A stretch of DNA of 64,000 bases from an uncultured Prolixibacteraceae bacterium (GCA_913063265.1 CAJXZG010000018.1:1-64000), one strand, 5' to 3'; shown: positions 46,174-56,086, counted from the stretch's first letter. Program-made: numbers and translations. Notes: generated from the sequence alone by a model not told the origin.

Positions 46174-47349
46174 AGATTTCTCCAACCTCTCGAATTGGGT
46201 ATCCAGATCCGACTTCTGATAAAATTTTTCATGTGAAAAATTTATAAACTTCAGGATTTTGAATGCATTAAATTTATGAAAAAACCTAAGTTGAAACGTT
46301 TGAAAGGAAGAACAATTTTTATTCAAATCGTCCAGTTCTGTCCAAAAATTATCTTTAATTAAAAACTCAAAAACAGGTTCTGGCAATCTGGCTATTAATT
46401 CTGAATAAGAAGGTTTATCAATCTGAAAAAGATGTTGAACTGAATCAAAAAACATTTTCAAATCAATAAAAGCCTGGAAGTCATAGGTAATTGATAAATC
46501 GGTTTCATCATTCATCCATTTTGATATGGCCGGTCCGGTGCCAAATGGTATTCGGTCTGATGTTCGTGCCGAAGGAAATACTTTTGTGGAATTTATTTCA
46601 CCTACTTTTCCAACTTGTGTAAGGGTTTGTAAAAAATAGAAATCCTCACCGGCCTGTCTTCTGGTCATTCCTCCTCTTTTCACATAAGCTTCAGCAGTAA
46701 CAGTAAATGCAGAGCCTATTGTAAAAATTGGATTTGGATAACGTACATATTCCAAAGCATTACGATAATACAAAAGGAATTTTTCGTACAATAGTATGCC
46801 TTTTAATTGTTTTTCTTCCAATCCTTCTGTTTGGTGTTGAAAAGCAATGGTTGCCCCTGCATCGCCCGGATTACTTTTAAAATGTTTTTCTATTTCTACC
46901 AGGTAATTCTTTTCAACCAGCGTATCTGCGTCTAGAGAAACAATTATACCAAAAGGTTTTTCAATTTGATTAAAACGCAGCACAGCTTCATCCATGGCAC
47001 TTTTTCTGGCAAGTCCAACCCCTGCCCATTTTTTAGGCAATTCAACCGGTCCTAAAACAAAATATCTGAATTTATTATTTTTTTCTTTTTCTAACCAGGC
47101 TTCAATTTTTTCCCTTGTTTTAAAATTGTAATTCTTTATCTCTTCAGAAGCAACTTCAGAATGATTTAGCAATACAATTATTTCTACCTTTTGCTTTGGT
47201 GGAGTACATCTGGATAAAGATTCAAGCGTATTTAAAATATCCGGTTCACGAAAACAGGGAATGAACACAATAATACCACATCCTTTATCCGGAGGTTCAG
47301 TCAGCATAGGTGTTCTGCTATTTTTACGAAGATATTTACTGGCAAACAT
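46159..47349 (-). CDS. Family 2 glycosyltransferase
   Basis: The 396-residue cytosolic protein has a GT-A fold: the N-terminal strand GIIVFIPCFREPD, the nucleotide-sugar/metal motif SLDADTLVE (Asp140, Asp142), KRGGMTRRQAGEDFYFLQ with the ED motif that acts as the base in GT2 enzymes, and a helical C-terminal region. Donor and acceptor are unknown. Downstream of the ompH-like gene on the same strand, but a terminator between them suggests separate units. Confidence 0.85.
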   Translation of the reverse strand: MFASKYLRKNSRTPMLTEPPDKGCGIIVFIPCFREPDILNTLESLSRCTPPKQKVEIIVLLNHSEVASEEIKNYNFKTREKIEAWLEKEKNNKFRYFVLGPVELPKKWAGVGLARKSAMDEAVLRFNQIEKPFGIIVSLDADTLVEKNYLVEIEKHFKSNPGDAGATIAFQHQTEGLEEKQLKGILLYEKFLLYYRNALEYVRYPNPIFTIGSAFTVTAEAYVKRGGMTRRQAGEDFYFLQTLTQVGKVGEINSTKVFPSARTSDRIPFGTGPAISKWMNDETDLSITYDFQAFIDLKMFFDSVQHLFQIDKPSYSELIARLPEPVFEFLIKDNFWTELDDLNKNCSSFQTFQLRFFHKFNAFKILKFINFSHEKFYQKSDLDTQFERLEKSLINS

Positions 47350-47375
47350 GATTTTACAAAGCTACGATTAAATGC

Positions 47376-47403
47376 AAAAAAAATCCGGGCTGTTTACCCG
47401 GAT
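47376..47403 (-). terminator. Intrinsic terminator of the OmpH/Skp-like gene
   Basis: The stem ATCCGGG/CCCGGAT has a seven-base loop. On the minus strand it is followed by a run of eight T residues (A residues at 47376-47383). Confidence 0.85.
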
Positions 47404-47425
47404 ACGAATTATGGATTTTTAGGAA

Positions 47426-48028
47426 TCAGTTCTTTTGTGATTTTTCATATTTTTCATTCATCATCTGCAAAATCTCCGCTGTGATGTTATCACCTTCATT
47501 TCCTATCAGAATACCGGTTGAATTTAAAATATAATCGTAATTTTTCTTCGCATTATAAGCTTCCAGGCAGCTCTCCAAACTATCAAGTACTTGCTGTCCG
47601 TTTGCATTTTGCATCTCACTTAGTTTTGCTGATAATTCCTGGTCCATTTTTAGCACCTCTTGTTCTATTCCTACCAAACGGTCACGTTCTCGAACAGCAC
47701 TTTGCTCACTTAAAAAACCACCTCTTTGCAATTTTTCCTGAAAAGCTGCTGCATCTTTTTCAAACGATTGACGTTTGGTGGCATATTCAGTTGTATAAGC
47801 TTCTTGTTTTTTTGAAAACTCATCATGCAGAATTTCTGCAAGAGTATAATTTAAAATAACAGAATCAGCCTTAACATAAGCAATTTTTAATCCATCTCTG
47901 TTAATTACTTCCTTTTCTCCTGCAGTATTGTTTTCAGCACTTTGACTTCCTCCTGTAAAATGTAAAACATATAATATTACAACTGATATAAACAGTACTA
48001 CACTTACAACCAATGATGTTCCTTTCAT
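47426..48028 (-). CDS. OmpH/Skp-family periplasmic chaperone-like protein
   Basis: The 200-residue protein has an N-terminal hydrophobic segment (about 6-25) that may be an uncleaved anchor. The mature part starts with a short strand (LKIAYVKADSVI) and then two long antiparallel helices rich in Lys, Glu and Gln, the tentacle layout of Skp/OmpH, which holds unfolded outer-membrane proteins in the periplasm. It ends with a helical segment. Bacteroidota usually have several copies. A predicted promoter lies upstream. Confidence 0.85.
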   Translation of the reverse strand: MKGTSLVVSVVLFISVVILYVLHFTGGSQSAENNTAGEKEVINRDGLKIAYVKADSVILNYTLAEILHDEFSKKQEAYTTEYATKRQSFEKDAAAFQEKLQRGGFLSEQSAVRERDRLVGIEQEVLKMDQELSAKLSEMQNANGQQVLDSLESCLEAYNAKKNYDYILNSTGILIGNEGDNITAEILQMMNEKYEKSQKN

Positions 48029-48065
48029 TTATACTCTATTTTAATTATGCTTTTTAAAATTGGCA

Positions 48066-48093
48066 CAAAGATAATTTTTTACTTCAAATCAAA
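48066..48093 (-). promoter_or_regulatory. Predicted promoter of the OmpH/Skp-like gene
   Basis: On the minus strand TTTG (48093-48090), 16 bases, then TATCTTTG (48073-48066), matching TAnnTTTG. It lies 38 bases upstream of the start codon. Confidence 0.5.
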
Positions 48094-48252
48094 TTATTTG
48101 TTTAACACTTTTTTAAACAATTTATAATTCAAATACTTACTATAAAAACCTGCATAAAATCATAATTGTCCCCTGATAAACATCATTGAAAAGAAAGGGT
48201 AACTGCTACTATTTTTACATCCAGTTATTATGGTTACCAACTAAAAAGAATA

Positions 48253-49164
48253 ATGTTGAATAAGTTAATTGCGAATATTTTACCACACATGCCCAAGAAA
48301 CTGGTTTGGGTCTTTTCAAAGCGATATATTGCCGGAGAAACAATTGAAGAAAGTTTACTGGCATCAAAATTACTGAATGAAAAAGATATTGAAGTAACCA
48401 TAGATCTGTTGGGCGAGTTTATTAACACACTTGAAGAGGCAGAATCGAATAAAAACCAGTACCTAGAAATAATAAACCGTTTTACCGAGGAAAAAATAAC
48501 CGGTAATTTTTCGTTGAAACCCACCATGTTTGGCTTGCTTATTGAAAAAGAAAAATGTTACCAGTTTATCAGGGAGATTGTTGCCCTGGCAGCCAAAAAA
48601 AATTCATTTGTAAGAATCGATATGGAAGATTCGCCTTGTGTTGATTTGGAAATTGACATCTTTAAAAGACTCAGAAAAGAATTTCCCAGAAATGTCGGAT
48701 TAGTGCTTCAGGCCTATTTGCGACGCACACTCAATGATTTGAAAATGTTTAACGAATTAAATTCTGAAACAAATCCGATTAACTTCAGGCTTTGTAAAGG
48801 AATTTATGTTGAGCCTGAAAAAATAGCCTACAAAGGATACCAGGAAGTGAGGGATCATTTCTTAGAAGATCTCGAATATATGTTTGTCAATCAAATGTAT
48901 GCCGGCATCGCAACACACGACAGGTATCTGGTTGAGAACTCCTTTAAATTAATTGAAAAGTACAATGTTCCTAAAGATATGTACGAATTTCAAATGCTTT
49001 ACGGAGTAACGCCTGAACTGCGGCAATACATTGTAGATAGCGGCCATAAAATGAGAATTTATGTACCCTTTGGAAAACAATGGTTCAGGTACTCAACAAG
49101 AAGGTTAAAGGAAAATCCCAAAATGGCAAGCGATATTATCAAAGCACTTTTTATTAGAGGATAA
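48253..49164 (+). CDS. Proline dehydrogenase family protein
   Basis: The flavoenzyme oxidises proline to pyrroline-5-carboxylate. The 303-residue stand-alone protein, much shorter than fused PutA, has the TIM-barrel motifs SLKPTMFGLL, FVRIDMEDSP, LVLQAYLRRT, FRLCKGIYVEP and GIATHD, and ends with the substrate-binding signature VPFGKQWFRYSTRRLKENP, which holds the arginine pair that grips the proline carboxylate. No P5C dehydrogenase gene is adjacent. It is closed by a terminator. Confidence 0.9.
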   Translation: MLNKLIANILPHMPKKLVWVFSKRYIAGETIEESLLASKLLNEKDIEVTIDLLGEFINTLEEAESNKNQYLEIINRFTEEKITGNFSLKPTMFGLLIEKEKCYQFIREIVALAAKKNSFVRIDMEDSPCVDLEIDIFKRLRKEFPRNVGLVLQAYLRRTLNDLKMFNELNSETNPINFRLCKGIYVEPEKIAYKGYQEVRDHFLEDLEYMFVNQMYAGIATHDRYLVENSFKLIEKYNVPKDMYEFQMLYGVTPELRQYIVDSGHKMRIYVPFGKQWFRYSTRRLKENPKMASDIIKALFIRG

Positions 49165-49182
49165 TTGAAATATAAGAATGTT

Positions 49183-49210
49183 AAAGGATGGCAGTGCCAT
49201 CCTTTTTTTA
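49183..49210 (+). terminator. Intrinsic terminator of the proline dehydrogenase gene
   Basis: A 10-bp stem AAAGGATGGC/GCCATCCTTT with a three-base loop runs into seven T residues. Confidence 0.85.
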
Positions 49211-49231
49211 TTATCAATTGCAAATTATTTA

Positions 49232-49256
49232 TAGTTTTGTAGAACAGAACAGAACA
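49232..49256 (+). promoter_or_regulatory. Promoter -7 box and AGAAC operator repeat of the GntR regulator gene
   Basis: TAGTTTTG (49232-49239) fits the TAnnTTTG box. It is followed directly by three tandem AGAAC units (49241-49256), so a bound regulator would cover the transcription start and block its own gene. Confidence 0.5.
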
Positions 49257-49279
49257 CCTTTCTATAAACACTTTAAAGA

Positions 49280-50275
49280 ATGAGCAATTTTAGATTTACG
49301 GTAGATAACAATTCAAGCGTTCTCAAATTTCAACAGCTGGTTGATGCCATAATTGATTCGATTAGCCGAGACCAACTTAAAGCAGGAGAAATGTTACCCT
49401 CCGTTAACCAAATAATGAACGAGTGCCAACTTTCCAGGGATACTGTTTTTAAAGCTTATGCAGAATTAAAAAAACGAGGTGTAGTCGAATCAGTGCCAAA
49501 TCGTGGATATTTTGTAGTTCAAAAGATTACCAAAGTTTTTCTTTTCCTTGACACGTTTAAAGCTTATAAGGAAGTATTGTACGGTTCATTTTTGAAAAAT
49601 CTGCCAAAGGATATTGGTGTTGATTTACATTTTCATCATTACAATATCGATGTATTTGAAAAAATTATCACTGACAGCGTAGGGAAATACAGCAAATATA
49701 TTATCATGAATTTTGACCATCCAAAAGTTTCAAAACTCATAAAAAATATTCCCTCTGAACAACTATTGATCATCGATTGGAAAATTAACGCAACAGAAAA
49801 TCAATCTTTCGTCTACCAGGATTTTGGTGAATCAGTGTATAAATGTTTTAAAAATAACCTGGATAGAATTTCAAAATATAAAGAATTAAAATTTTATTAC
49901 CCTGAATTTACATACCACCCCAAAAGTACAATCGAATACTTCCAAAAATTTTGTAACGATTTTGATATTAAATTCAGCGTAATCTATGAAGGAACAAAAT
50001 TTATTATTGAAAAGGGGAATCTGTATTTTCTTGTCAGCGACAGGACACTAGCTAATTTTCTTGATCAATGCCGGGATTTGGGATTTGAACCTGGTCGAGA
50101 GGTTGGTGTAATTTCATACAATGAAACTCCTATGAAAAAATATGTAAAAAATGGTATTACAGTAATTTCAACAGATTTTGAGCTGATGGGTAAAAAAGCA
50201 GCAGAATTTGTTACAACCGGTAAACATATACAGTTTCAGGTTCCTACTACATTAAAACTAAGAGCTTCATTATAA
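49280..50275 (+). CDS. GntR-family transcriptional regulator with LacI-type sensor domain, likely xylose regulator
   Basis: The 331-residue protein has an N-terminal GntR winged helix (about 16-80: PSVNQIMNECQLSRDTVFKAY, and the wing NRGYFVV). The C-terminal two-thirds (about 85-331) look like a periplasmic-binding/LacI effector domain (YKEVLYGSFLKNL, GVISYNETPMKKYVKNGITVIS). Bacteroidota use this architecture to control xylose and arabinose operons. It is upstream of xylB on the same strand, and AGAAC-type repeats occur before both genes; regulation of the xylose unit and of itself is inferred. Confidence 0.85.
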   Translation: MSNFRFTVDNNSSVLKFQQLVDAIIDSISRDQLKAGEMLPSVNQIMNECQLSRDTVFKAYAELKKRGVVESVPNRGYFVVQKITKVFLFLDTFKAYKEVLYGSFLKNLPKDIGVDLHFHHYNIDVFEKIITDSVGKYSKYIIMNFDHPKVSKLIKNIPSEQLLIIDWKINATENQSFVYQDFGESVYKCFKNNLDRISKYKELKFYYPEFTYHPKSTIEYFQKFCNDFDIKFSVIYEGTKFIIEKGNLYFLVSDRTLANFLDQCRDLGFEPGREVGVISYNETPMKKYVKNGITVISTDFELMGKKAAEFVTTGKHIQFQVPTTLKLRASL

Positions 50276-50346
50276 TAATGATTTTAAGCTGATTTTTCAT
50301 AATTCAATGATTATCAAATAAAGCTAATTACTCAATATTTAAAAAC

Positions 50347-50426
50347 ATGTTATAGAACATATTTATTCCGTTTGAAAGCTTATTTTTTGACCTTAATTTT
50401 GACAACATACCAGAACAGAACAGTTC
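50347..50426 (+). promoter_or_regulatory. xylB promoter with two AGAAC-type operators
   Basis: TTTG (50371-50374), exactly 19 bases, then TAATTTTG (50394-50401): an ideal promoter. A 14-base inverted repeat, ATGTT-ATAG-AACAT (50347-50360), containing AGAACA lies upstream of it. AGAACAGAACAGTTC (50412-50426) lies just downstream near the start of transcription. The latter shares tandem AGAAC units with the site before the GntR gene. Confidence 0.6.
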
Positions 50427-50460
50427 GTATTTTTAACAACAACATAAAACACTAAATATC

Positions 50461-51945
50461 ATGCACTTATTAGGATTCGACATTGGAAGTTCTTCTGTAA
50501 AAGTTTCGCTGGTTGAAGGTGAATCGGGCAATTGTATCGCCAGTTCATTTTATCCAAAACAGGAAATGACGATAACCGCCCATCAGGCAGGCTGGGCAGA
50601 GCAAGAGCCGGAATTATGGTGGAAAAATTTAAAGCTGGCTTTGGCCGAAGTATTAAATGAATCAAAGGTTTCACCGGAAGATATTGGTTCGATTGGTATT
50701 TCTTACCAAATGCATGGTTTAGTGATGGTGGATAAAAACCAGGAAGTAATCAGGCCTTCAATCATATGGTGCGACAGCCGTGCAGCAGTTATTGGGGATA
50801 AAGCATTTGACCAGATTGGTGGACAACGTTGTTTATCAAATCTGTTAAACTCTCCCGGAAATTTCACAGCTTCTAAACTTAAATGGGTTAAAGATAACGA
50901 GCCCGAACTTTACGATAAGGTATATAAGATTATGTTGCCGGGAGATTACATAGCAATGAAACTTTCAGGCAATATTCAAACCACAGTCAGTGGATTATCA
51001 GAAGGTATTATGTGGGATTTTAAAGAAAATTCTATTGCCAAACTGTTGTTTGAAAACTATGGGTTTTCACCCGATATTATTCCTGAAATTGTACCAACAT
51101 TTGCAGTTCAAAGTCAAATTTCTGAGGCGGCAGCAAAAGAACTTGGTTTATCTCCAAAAACAACAATTACTTACCGTGCCGGAGATCAACCCAACAATGC
51201 ACTTTCGCTTAATGTTTTAAATCCGGGAGAAATTGCAACCACTGCCGGGACTTCCGGAGTTGTTTATGGAGTAAGTGACGAAATTAAATATGATCCTCAT
51301 TCAAGAGTGAACACCTTTGCCCATGTAAATTATACATCAGAAAATCCACGGTTAGGAGTCTTACTTTGCATCAACGGAACCGGTATTTTAAACGCATGGC
51401 TAAAACGTATGGTGGGTGAAAACTTATCATATGAAGAGATGAACAAACTTGCCTCAAATGTAACAATTGGTTCAGAGGGTCTTTCTATCCTTCCGTTTGG
51501 AAATGGTGCTGAGCGAGTGCTGAACAACAAAAATATTGGTTCAGTGCTAAGTGGTATTAATTTTAATATTCACCAAAAAGGACATTTATTACGTGCAGCA
51601 CAGGAAGGTATAGTTTTCTCTTTTAATTATGGAATGGAAATTATGAAAAACATTGGTATCAATCCATCTGTAATTCGTGCGGGTAAGGCAAATATGTTCC
51701 TTAGCCCAATTTTCAGAGATACTTTGGCAGGAATTTCAGGAGCTACAATAGAGTTATATAACACCGATGGTTCTGTAGGAGCGGCAAGAGGTGCGGGAAT
51801 TGGTTCAGGGTATTATAAATCATCAGCCGAAGCATTTACCAACCTGAAAAAACTCGATACAATTGAACCGGATATTTCAAATAAAGCAGAATATGCAGAG
51901 GCTTATGAAAACTGGAAAAACGGGCTTGAAAAAGCTATCAGATAA
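50461..51945 (+). CDS. xylB: Xylulokinase
   Basis: XylB phosphorylates D-xylulose to xylulose 5-phosphate for the pentose phosphate pathway. The 494-residue FGGY-family kinase begins LLGFDIGSSSVKVSLVE (phosphate loop), with SYQMHGLVMVD, WCDSRA, the catalytic-base Asp242 in YRAGDQPNNAL, TTAGTSGVVYG and RAGKANMFLSPIF. Length matches other xylulokinases. It is the first gene of a four-gene operon (xylB, Gfo/Idh/MocA, xylA, transporter) behind a strong promoter. Confidence 0.95.
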   Translation: MHLLGFDIGSSSVKVSLVEGESGNCIASSFYPKQEMTITAHQAGWAEQEPELWWKNLKLALAEVLNESKVSPEDIGSIGISYQMHGLVMVDKNQEVIRPSIIWCDSRAAVIGDKAFDQIGGQRCLSNLLNSPGNFTASKLKWVKDNEPELYDKVYKIMLPGDYIAMKLSGNIQTTVSGLSEGIMWDFKENSIAKLLFENYGFSPDIIPEIVPTFAVQSQISEAAAKELGLSPKTTITYRAGDQPNNALSLNVLNPGEIATTAGTSGVVYGVSDEIKYDPHSRVNTFAHVNYTSENPRLGVLLCINGTGILNAWLKRMVGENLSYEEMNKLASNVTIGSEGLSILPFGNGAERVLNNKNIGSVLSGINFNIHQKGHLLRAAQEGIVFSFNYGMEIMKNIGINPSVIRAGKANMFLSPIFRDTLAGISGATIELYNTDGSVGAARGAGIGSGYYKSSAEAFTNLKKLDTIEPDISNKAEYAEAYENWKNGLEKAIR

Positions 51946-51987
51946 AACCTATTGAATACCAACAATAACCTATTTAATTAATTAAAA

Positions 51988-53343
51988 ATGAAAAATACTA
52001 CAAGAAGATCATTTCTAAAAACAGCAGCTGCTACAGGCGTGGGAGCTATGATTATCCCGAATTTTATCAGTTGTGCACCAAACCAGAAATTGCGTTTTGC
52101 AATGATTGGGGTAGGTGGCCGCGGACATGCAAGCTGGAGCAATGTTCCCAAAGAGAGTTTGGTTGCCATGTGTGATGTAGATGAAAGAATGACCAAACAG
52201 GCACGGGAAGCAGTACCTGATGCAAAATGGTATAAGGATTTCAGAAAGATGTTTGATGAAATGGGTAAAGAAATTGATGCGGTAATGATATCAACTCCGG
52301 ATCATACTCATTTTCCGGCAGCCATTGCAGCAATGGAATTAGGGAAACATGTTTTTGTAGAAAAACCTTTGGCACATAATATCTGGCAACTGCAAACCTT
52401 AAAAAAAGCAGCAAAATATTATGGTGTAGTTTCTCAAATGGGTAACCAGGGGCATACCACAAACGGTATTCGTTTGGTAAAAGAATGGTACGAAGCCGGC
52501 GTTCTGGGAGAAGTAAAAGAAGTAATTGCCTGGCAGGGGCCGATCAATTTTGAGAAAGATCATTATTTCAAAAAACCGGAAAGCTTCCCGCCACCGGTAC
52601 ACGAAGTTCCTAATGGTTTAGACTGGGAACTCTGGCAGGGGCCGGTTCCTGAAAAACCATTTAACAATTTATATGCTCCCCGCACCTGGAGAGGATTTTA
52701 CGATTATGGAAACGGCAAATTGGGTGACTGGTGTTGTCATACTTTGGATGCACCCTTCTGGGCTCTCGATTTAGGTATGCCACACACTGTTTCGGCCGAA
52801 ATTAAAGACATGGTTCCCGATCACAGTTTTGTTGCTACAGAATCGGTAGTTACCTGGGAGTTTGGCGCAAGAGGCGATAAAGCTCCGGTTACAATGAAAT
52901 GGTACGAAGGGATGGAAAAACCTGCGGTCCGCCCTGAATGGGGAATTGATGAATTACCCGGTGGCGGAATGATTATGATTGGGGATAAAAAAACATTGAT
53001 AACAGGTGGACGCCCTAATAATCCAAGATTACTGGTTTCTAAAGAAGAAATGGAGGAATTTTTGAAAAATGCTCCTGAAAAAACTATTCCCCGTGTTGGA
53101 GAAGAAAAACCGGTTCAGGAATGGGTGGATGCCATAAAAAATGACACTCTTCCGGGATCAAATTTTGATTATGCTGCCAGCCTCATGGAAATGGCTCAAG
53201 TGGGTGTTTTAGCTCAAAGATTTGGAGGAACCATTAAATATGATTCCAAAAATATGAAGGCAATTGGAAGACCAGAACTTGATGATTATATCAAAGAACC
53301 TGTTCGAAAAGGATGGGAATACGGTGAAAATATTTGGAAATAA
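51988..53343 (+). CDS. Exported Gfo/Idh/MocA-family oxidoreductase within the xylose operon
   Basis: The 451-residue protein starts with a twin-arginine leader (TRRSFLKTAAATGVGAMIIP) ending near Cys29, so Tat export and possibly lipidation are predicted. The NAD(P)-binding Rossmann fold follows (RFAMIGVGGRGHASW), with the family EKP motif HVFVEKPLAHN and a C-terminal Gfo/Idh/MocA domain. Members oxidise or epimerise sugars and glycosides, often with tightly bound NAD(H). It sits 42 bp after xylB and 31 bp before xylA, so it is clearly co-transcribed; which pentose or glycoside it acts on is unknown. Confidence 0.88.
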   Translation: MKNTTRRSFLKTAAATGVGAMIIPNFISCAPNQKLRFAMIGVGGRGHASWSNVPKESLVAMCDVDERMTKQAREAVPDAKWYKDFRKMFDEMGKEIDAVMISTPDHTHFPAAIAAMELGKHVFVEKPLAHNIWQLQTLKKAAKYYGVVSQMGNQGHTTNGIRLVKEWYEAGVLGEVKEVIAWQGPINFEKDHYFKKPESFPPPVHEVPNGLDWELWQGPVPEKPFNNLYAPRTWRGFYDYGNGKLGDWCCHTLDAPFWALDLGMPHTVSAEIKDMVPDHSFVATESVVTWEFGARGDKAPVTMKWYEGMEKPAVRPEWGIDELPGGGMIMIGDKKTLITGGRPNNPRLLVSKEEMEEFLKNAPEKTIPRVGEEKPVQEWVDAIKNDTLPGSNFDYAASLMEMAQVGVLAQRFGGTIKYDSKNMKAIGRPELDDYIKEPVRKGWEYGENIWK

Positions 53344-53374
53344 AAAAAGATTATTAATTATTAAAATTTAAAAA

Positions 53375-54700
53375 ATGGAAGTATTAAAGGGTAACAAAGA
53401 GTATTTTAAGGGAATTGATCAGATTAAATATGAAGGTCCCGATTCAAAAAATCCACTGGCTTTTAAGTGGTACGACGAGAATAAAGTAGTTGCAGGAAAA
53501 ACTATGAAAGATCACCTGCGTTTTGCAGTAGCCTACTGGCATACATTCTGCGGAACCGGTGGCGACCCCTTTGGCCCGGGAACTCAGATTTTCCCATGGG
53601 ATGGTGCAACAGACGTTATGGATGCTGCAAAAGAAAGAATGGATGCCGCATTCGAATTCATTACAAAAATGAATATTCCTTACTACTGTTTTCATGATAC
53701 CGACGTTGTTGGCGATGGTTCGGTTTTTGAAATTGAAAAACGTCTTGCAAAAATGGTGGAAATTGCCAAACAAAAACAAGATGCTTCAGGTGTAAAATTA
53801 TTATGGGGAACAGCTAATGTATTCTCTGATCCTCGCTATATGAACGGAGCTTCAACCAATCCTGACTTTAAGGTTCTGGCCAATGCTGCCACCCAGGTTA
53901 AAAATGCCATTGACGCAACTATCGAATTAGGCGGAACAGGATATGTTTTCTGGGGTGGCCGTGAAGGTTACATGAGTTTGCATAATACAGACACAAAACG
54001 CGAACTGGCTCACCTTGGACAATTCCTTCGCACTGCACGCGATTATGGTCGTAAACAAGGTTTCACAGGAACTTATTTTATCGAGCCAAAACCAATGGAG
54101 CCAACAAAACATCAGTACGATTTTGATGCGCAAACAGTTATTGGATTTTTAAGAGCCAACGGACTTGAAAATGATTTCAAATTGAATGTTGAAGTAAACC
54201 ATGCTACATTAGCAGGCCACACTTTTGCTCACGACTTACGCATGGCTGCCGATGCTGGTATGTTAGGATCGATCGACGCCAACAAGGGTGACTACCAAAA
54301 CGGATGGGATACTGACGAATTCCCAACAAGCATTTACGAAATTACAGAAGCAATGCTGGAGATTCTACCTACCGGCGGATTCACTCATGGCGGCATCAAT
54401 TTCGATGCAAAAACAAGAAGAAATTCTACAGATCTGGAGGATATTTTTATAGCACACATTGGTGGAATGGACGTATTTGCGCGTTCACTGGTAATTGCAG
54501 ATAAAATTTTATCAGACTCAGATTACCTGAAAAGGCGTAAAGATCGTTATGCCTCTTACGATTCAGGTAAAGGTGCTGAATTTGAAGCAGGAAAACTTTC
54601 GCTGGAAGATTTACGTGATATTGCTGCTGAAGTTGGAGAACCTGCACAAATTAGCGGAAAACAGGAATTAATTGAGCAATTAATAAACTGGCATATTTAG
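53375..54700 (+). CDS. xylA: Xylose isomerase
   Basis: XylA converts D-xylose to D-xylulose. The 441-residue protein is of the long (class II) type. Metal and substrate residues are visible in [31 protein letters not shown] (Glu237), [37 protein letters not shown] and [13 protein letters not shown]. The gene supplies the step before xylB in the same operon; the transporter gene begins six bases after its stop codon. Confidence 0.97.
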   Translation: MEVLKGNKEYFKGIDQIKYEGPDSKNPLAFKWYDENKVVAGKTMKDHLRFAVAYWHTFCGTGGDPFGPGTQIFPWDGATDVMDAAKERMDAAFEFITKMNIPYYCFHDTDVVGDGSVFEIEKRLAKMVEIAKQKQDASGVKLLWGTANVFSDPRYMNGASTNPDFKVLANAATQVKNAIDATIELGGTGYVFWGGREGYMSLHNTDTKRELAHLGQFLRTARDYGRKQGFTGTYFIEPKPMEPTKHQYDFDAQTVIGFLRANGLENDFKLNVEVNHATLAGHTFAHDLRMAADAGMLGSIDANKGDYQNGWDTDEFPTSIYEITEAMLEILPTGGFTHGGINFDAKTRRNSTDLEDIFIAHIGGMDVFARSLVIADKILSDSDYLKRRKDRYASYDSGKGAEFEAGKLSLEDLRDIAAEVGEPAQISGKQELIEQLINWHI

Positions 54701-54706
54701 TAAGCA

Positions 54707-56086
54707 ATGAAGGAACGCAATACCTTTTACATTGCAACAATTACGCTGGTAGCAACACTTGGCGGACTGTTGTTTGGTTACGATACAGCAGTTATTTCAG
54801 GTGCTGACAAATCAATCCAGGCCTATTTAATTGATGGGCTTGGATTGAGTTCACTGGCTCATGGAGCAACAATTTCCAGTGCACTAATAGGATGTATTAT
54901 CGGCGGGAGTCTCTCCGGATTGTTTTCAACCAATTTTGGAAGAAAAAAAACTTTGTTTATTGCCGCCATATTATTTTTCTTTTCGGCATTGGGTTCAGGT
55001 TATCCTGAATTTCTTTTATTTGAAAAAGGAGAACCTACCATGGGTTTATTATACATGTTCAATTTTTACCGAATAATTGGAGGAATTGGAGTTGGGCTGG
55101 CATCAGCAGTTAGCCCGATGTATATAGGGGAGATTGCTCCGGCCGATATTCGTGGGCGTTTGGTTTCTGTGAACCAGTTTGCCATAATTTTTGGAATGTT
55201 GGTGGTATACTTTGTAAACTGGGGAATTGCCAACGGCCAGAGCCTTGAATGGATAAATACAGTTGGATGGAGACGAATGTTTACTTCAGAAGCAATTCCT
55301 GCCGGATTGTTTGCCTTCCTGTTATTTTTTGTTCCGGAAACACCGCGTTATCTGGCTTTAAATAACCAAAACGACAAAGCGCTGTCAATTTTAACTAAGA
55401 TAAATGGAGTTGAAAGAGCCAAAGCCATCTTTAAGGACATTAAATCCAGTGTTGAACAATCTTCCGAGAATCTGTTTGCCTTTGGGAAAGTGGTGATTAT
55501 TATCGGAATTCTTCTTTCAGTATTTCAGCAGTTTGTTGGTATTAATGTAGCACTGTATTACGCCCCCCGTATTTTTGAAAGTATGGGTGCCGAAAAAGAT
55601 GCCTCTATGTTACAAACCGTGGTAATGGGATTGGTAAATGTAATATTTACAGTTGTTGCCATTGCTACTGTTGACAAATGGGGAAGAAAACCATTATTGA
55701 TGGTGGGTTCGATCGGTATGGCAATTGGTATGATTGCCATTGGAGCTCTATCATTTTTGAAAATCATCGGAATTGGTACGCTTGTATTTATTATCATTTA
55801 CACCGCATCGTTTATGATGTCGTGGGGACCAATTTGCTGGGTGTTAATTTCAGAGTTGTTTCCAAATAAAATTCGTGGCAAAGCCATAGCCATTGCTGTT
55901 GCAGCACAATGGGCAGCCAACTATTTTATTTCATCAACCTATCCGGCAATGATGGAATTTAGCGGTGGGTTAACCTATTGGTTTTATGGATCGATGAGTA
56001 TCCTCTCTTTCTTTTTTGTCTGGAAAATGGTTCCCGAAACCAAGGGAAAAACACTGGAAGAAGTTGAACATTTATGGAAAAAATAG
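54707..56086 (+). CDS. xylE: D-xylose/H+ symporter, sugar porter family of the MFS
   Basis: The 459-residue protein has 12 predicted membrane helices and the sugar-porter signatures: LLFGYDTAVISGA in helix 1, NFGRKKTLF after helix 2, RIIGGIGVGLASAVSPMYIGE, the PETPRYL motif after helix 6, FQQFVGINVALYYAP in helix 7, and VPETKGKTLEEVE at the end. These match the XylE/galactose-proton symporter group. Co-operonic with xylA and xylB, so xylose is the expected substrate. Confidence 0.92.
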   Translation: MKERNTFYIATITLVATLGGLLFGYDTAVISGADKSIQAYLIDGLGLSSLAHGATISSALIGCIIGGSLSGLFSTNFGRKKTLFIAAILFFFSALGSGYPEFLLFEKGEPTMGLLYMFNFYRIIGGIGVGLASAVSPMYIGEIAPADIRGRLVSVNQFAIIFGMLVVYFVNWGIANGQSLEWINTVGWRRMFTSEAIPAGLFAFLLFFVPETPRYLALNNQNDKALSILTKINGVERAKAIFKDIKSSVEQSSENLFAFGKVVIIIGILLSVFQQFVGINVALYYAPRIFESMGAEKDASMLQTVVMGLVNVIFTVVAIATVDKWGRKPLLMVGSIGMAIGMIAIGALSFLKIIGIGTLVFIIIYTASFMMSWGPICWVLISELFPNKIRGKAIAIAVAAQWAANYFISSTYPAMMEFSGGLTYWFYGSMSILSFFFVWKMVPETKGKTLEEVEHLWKK

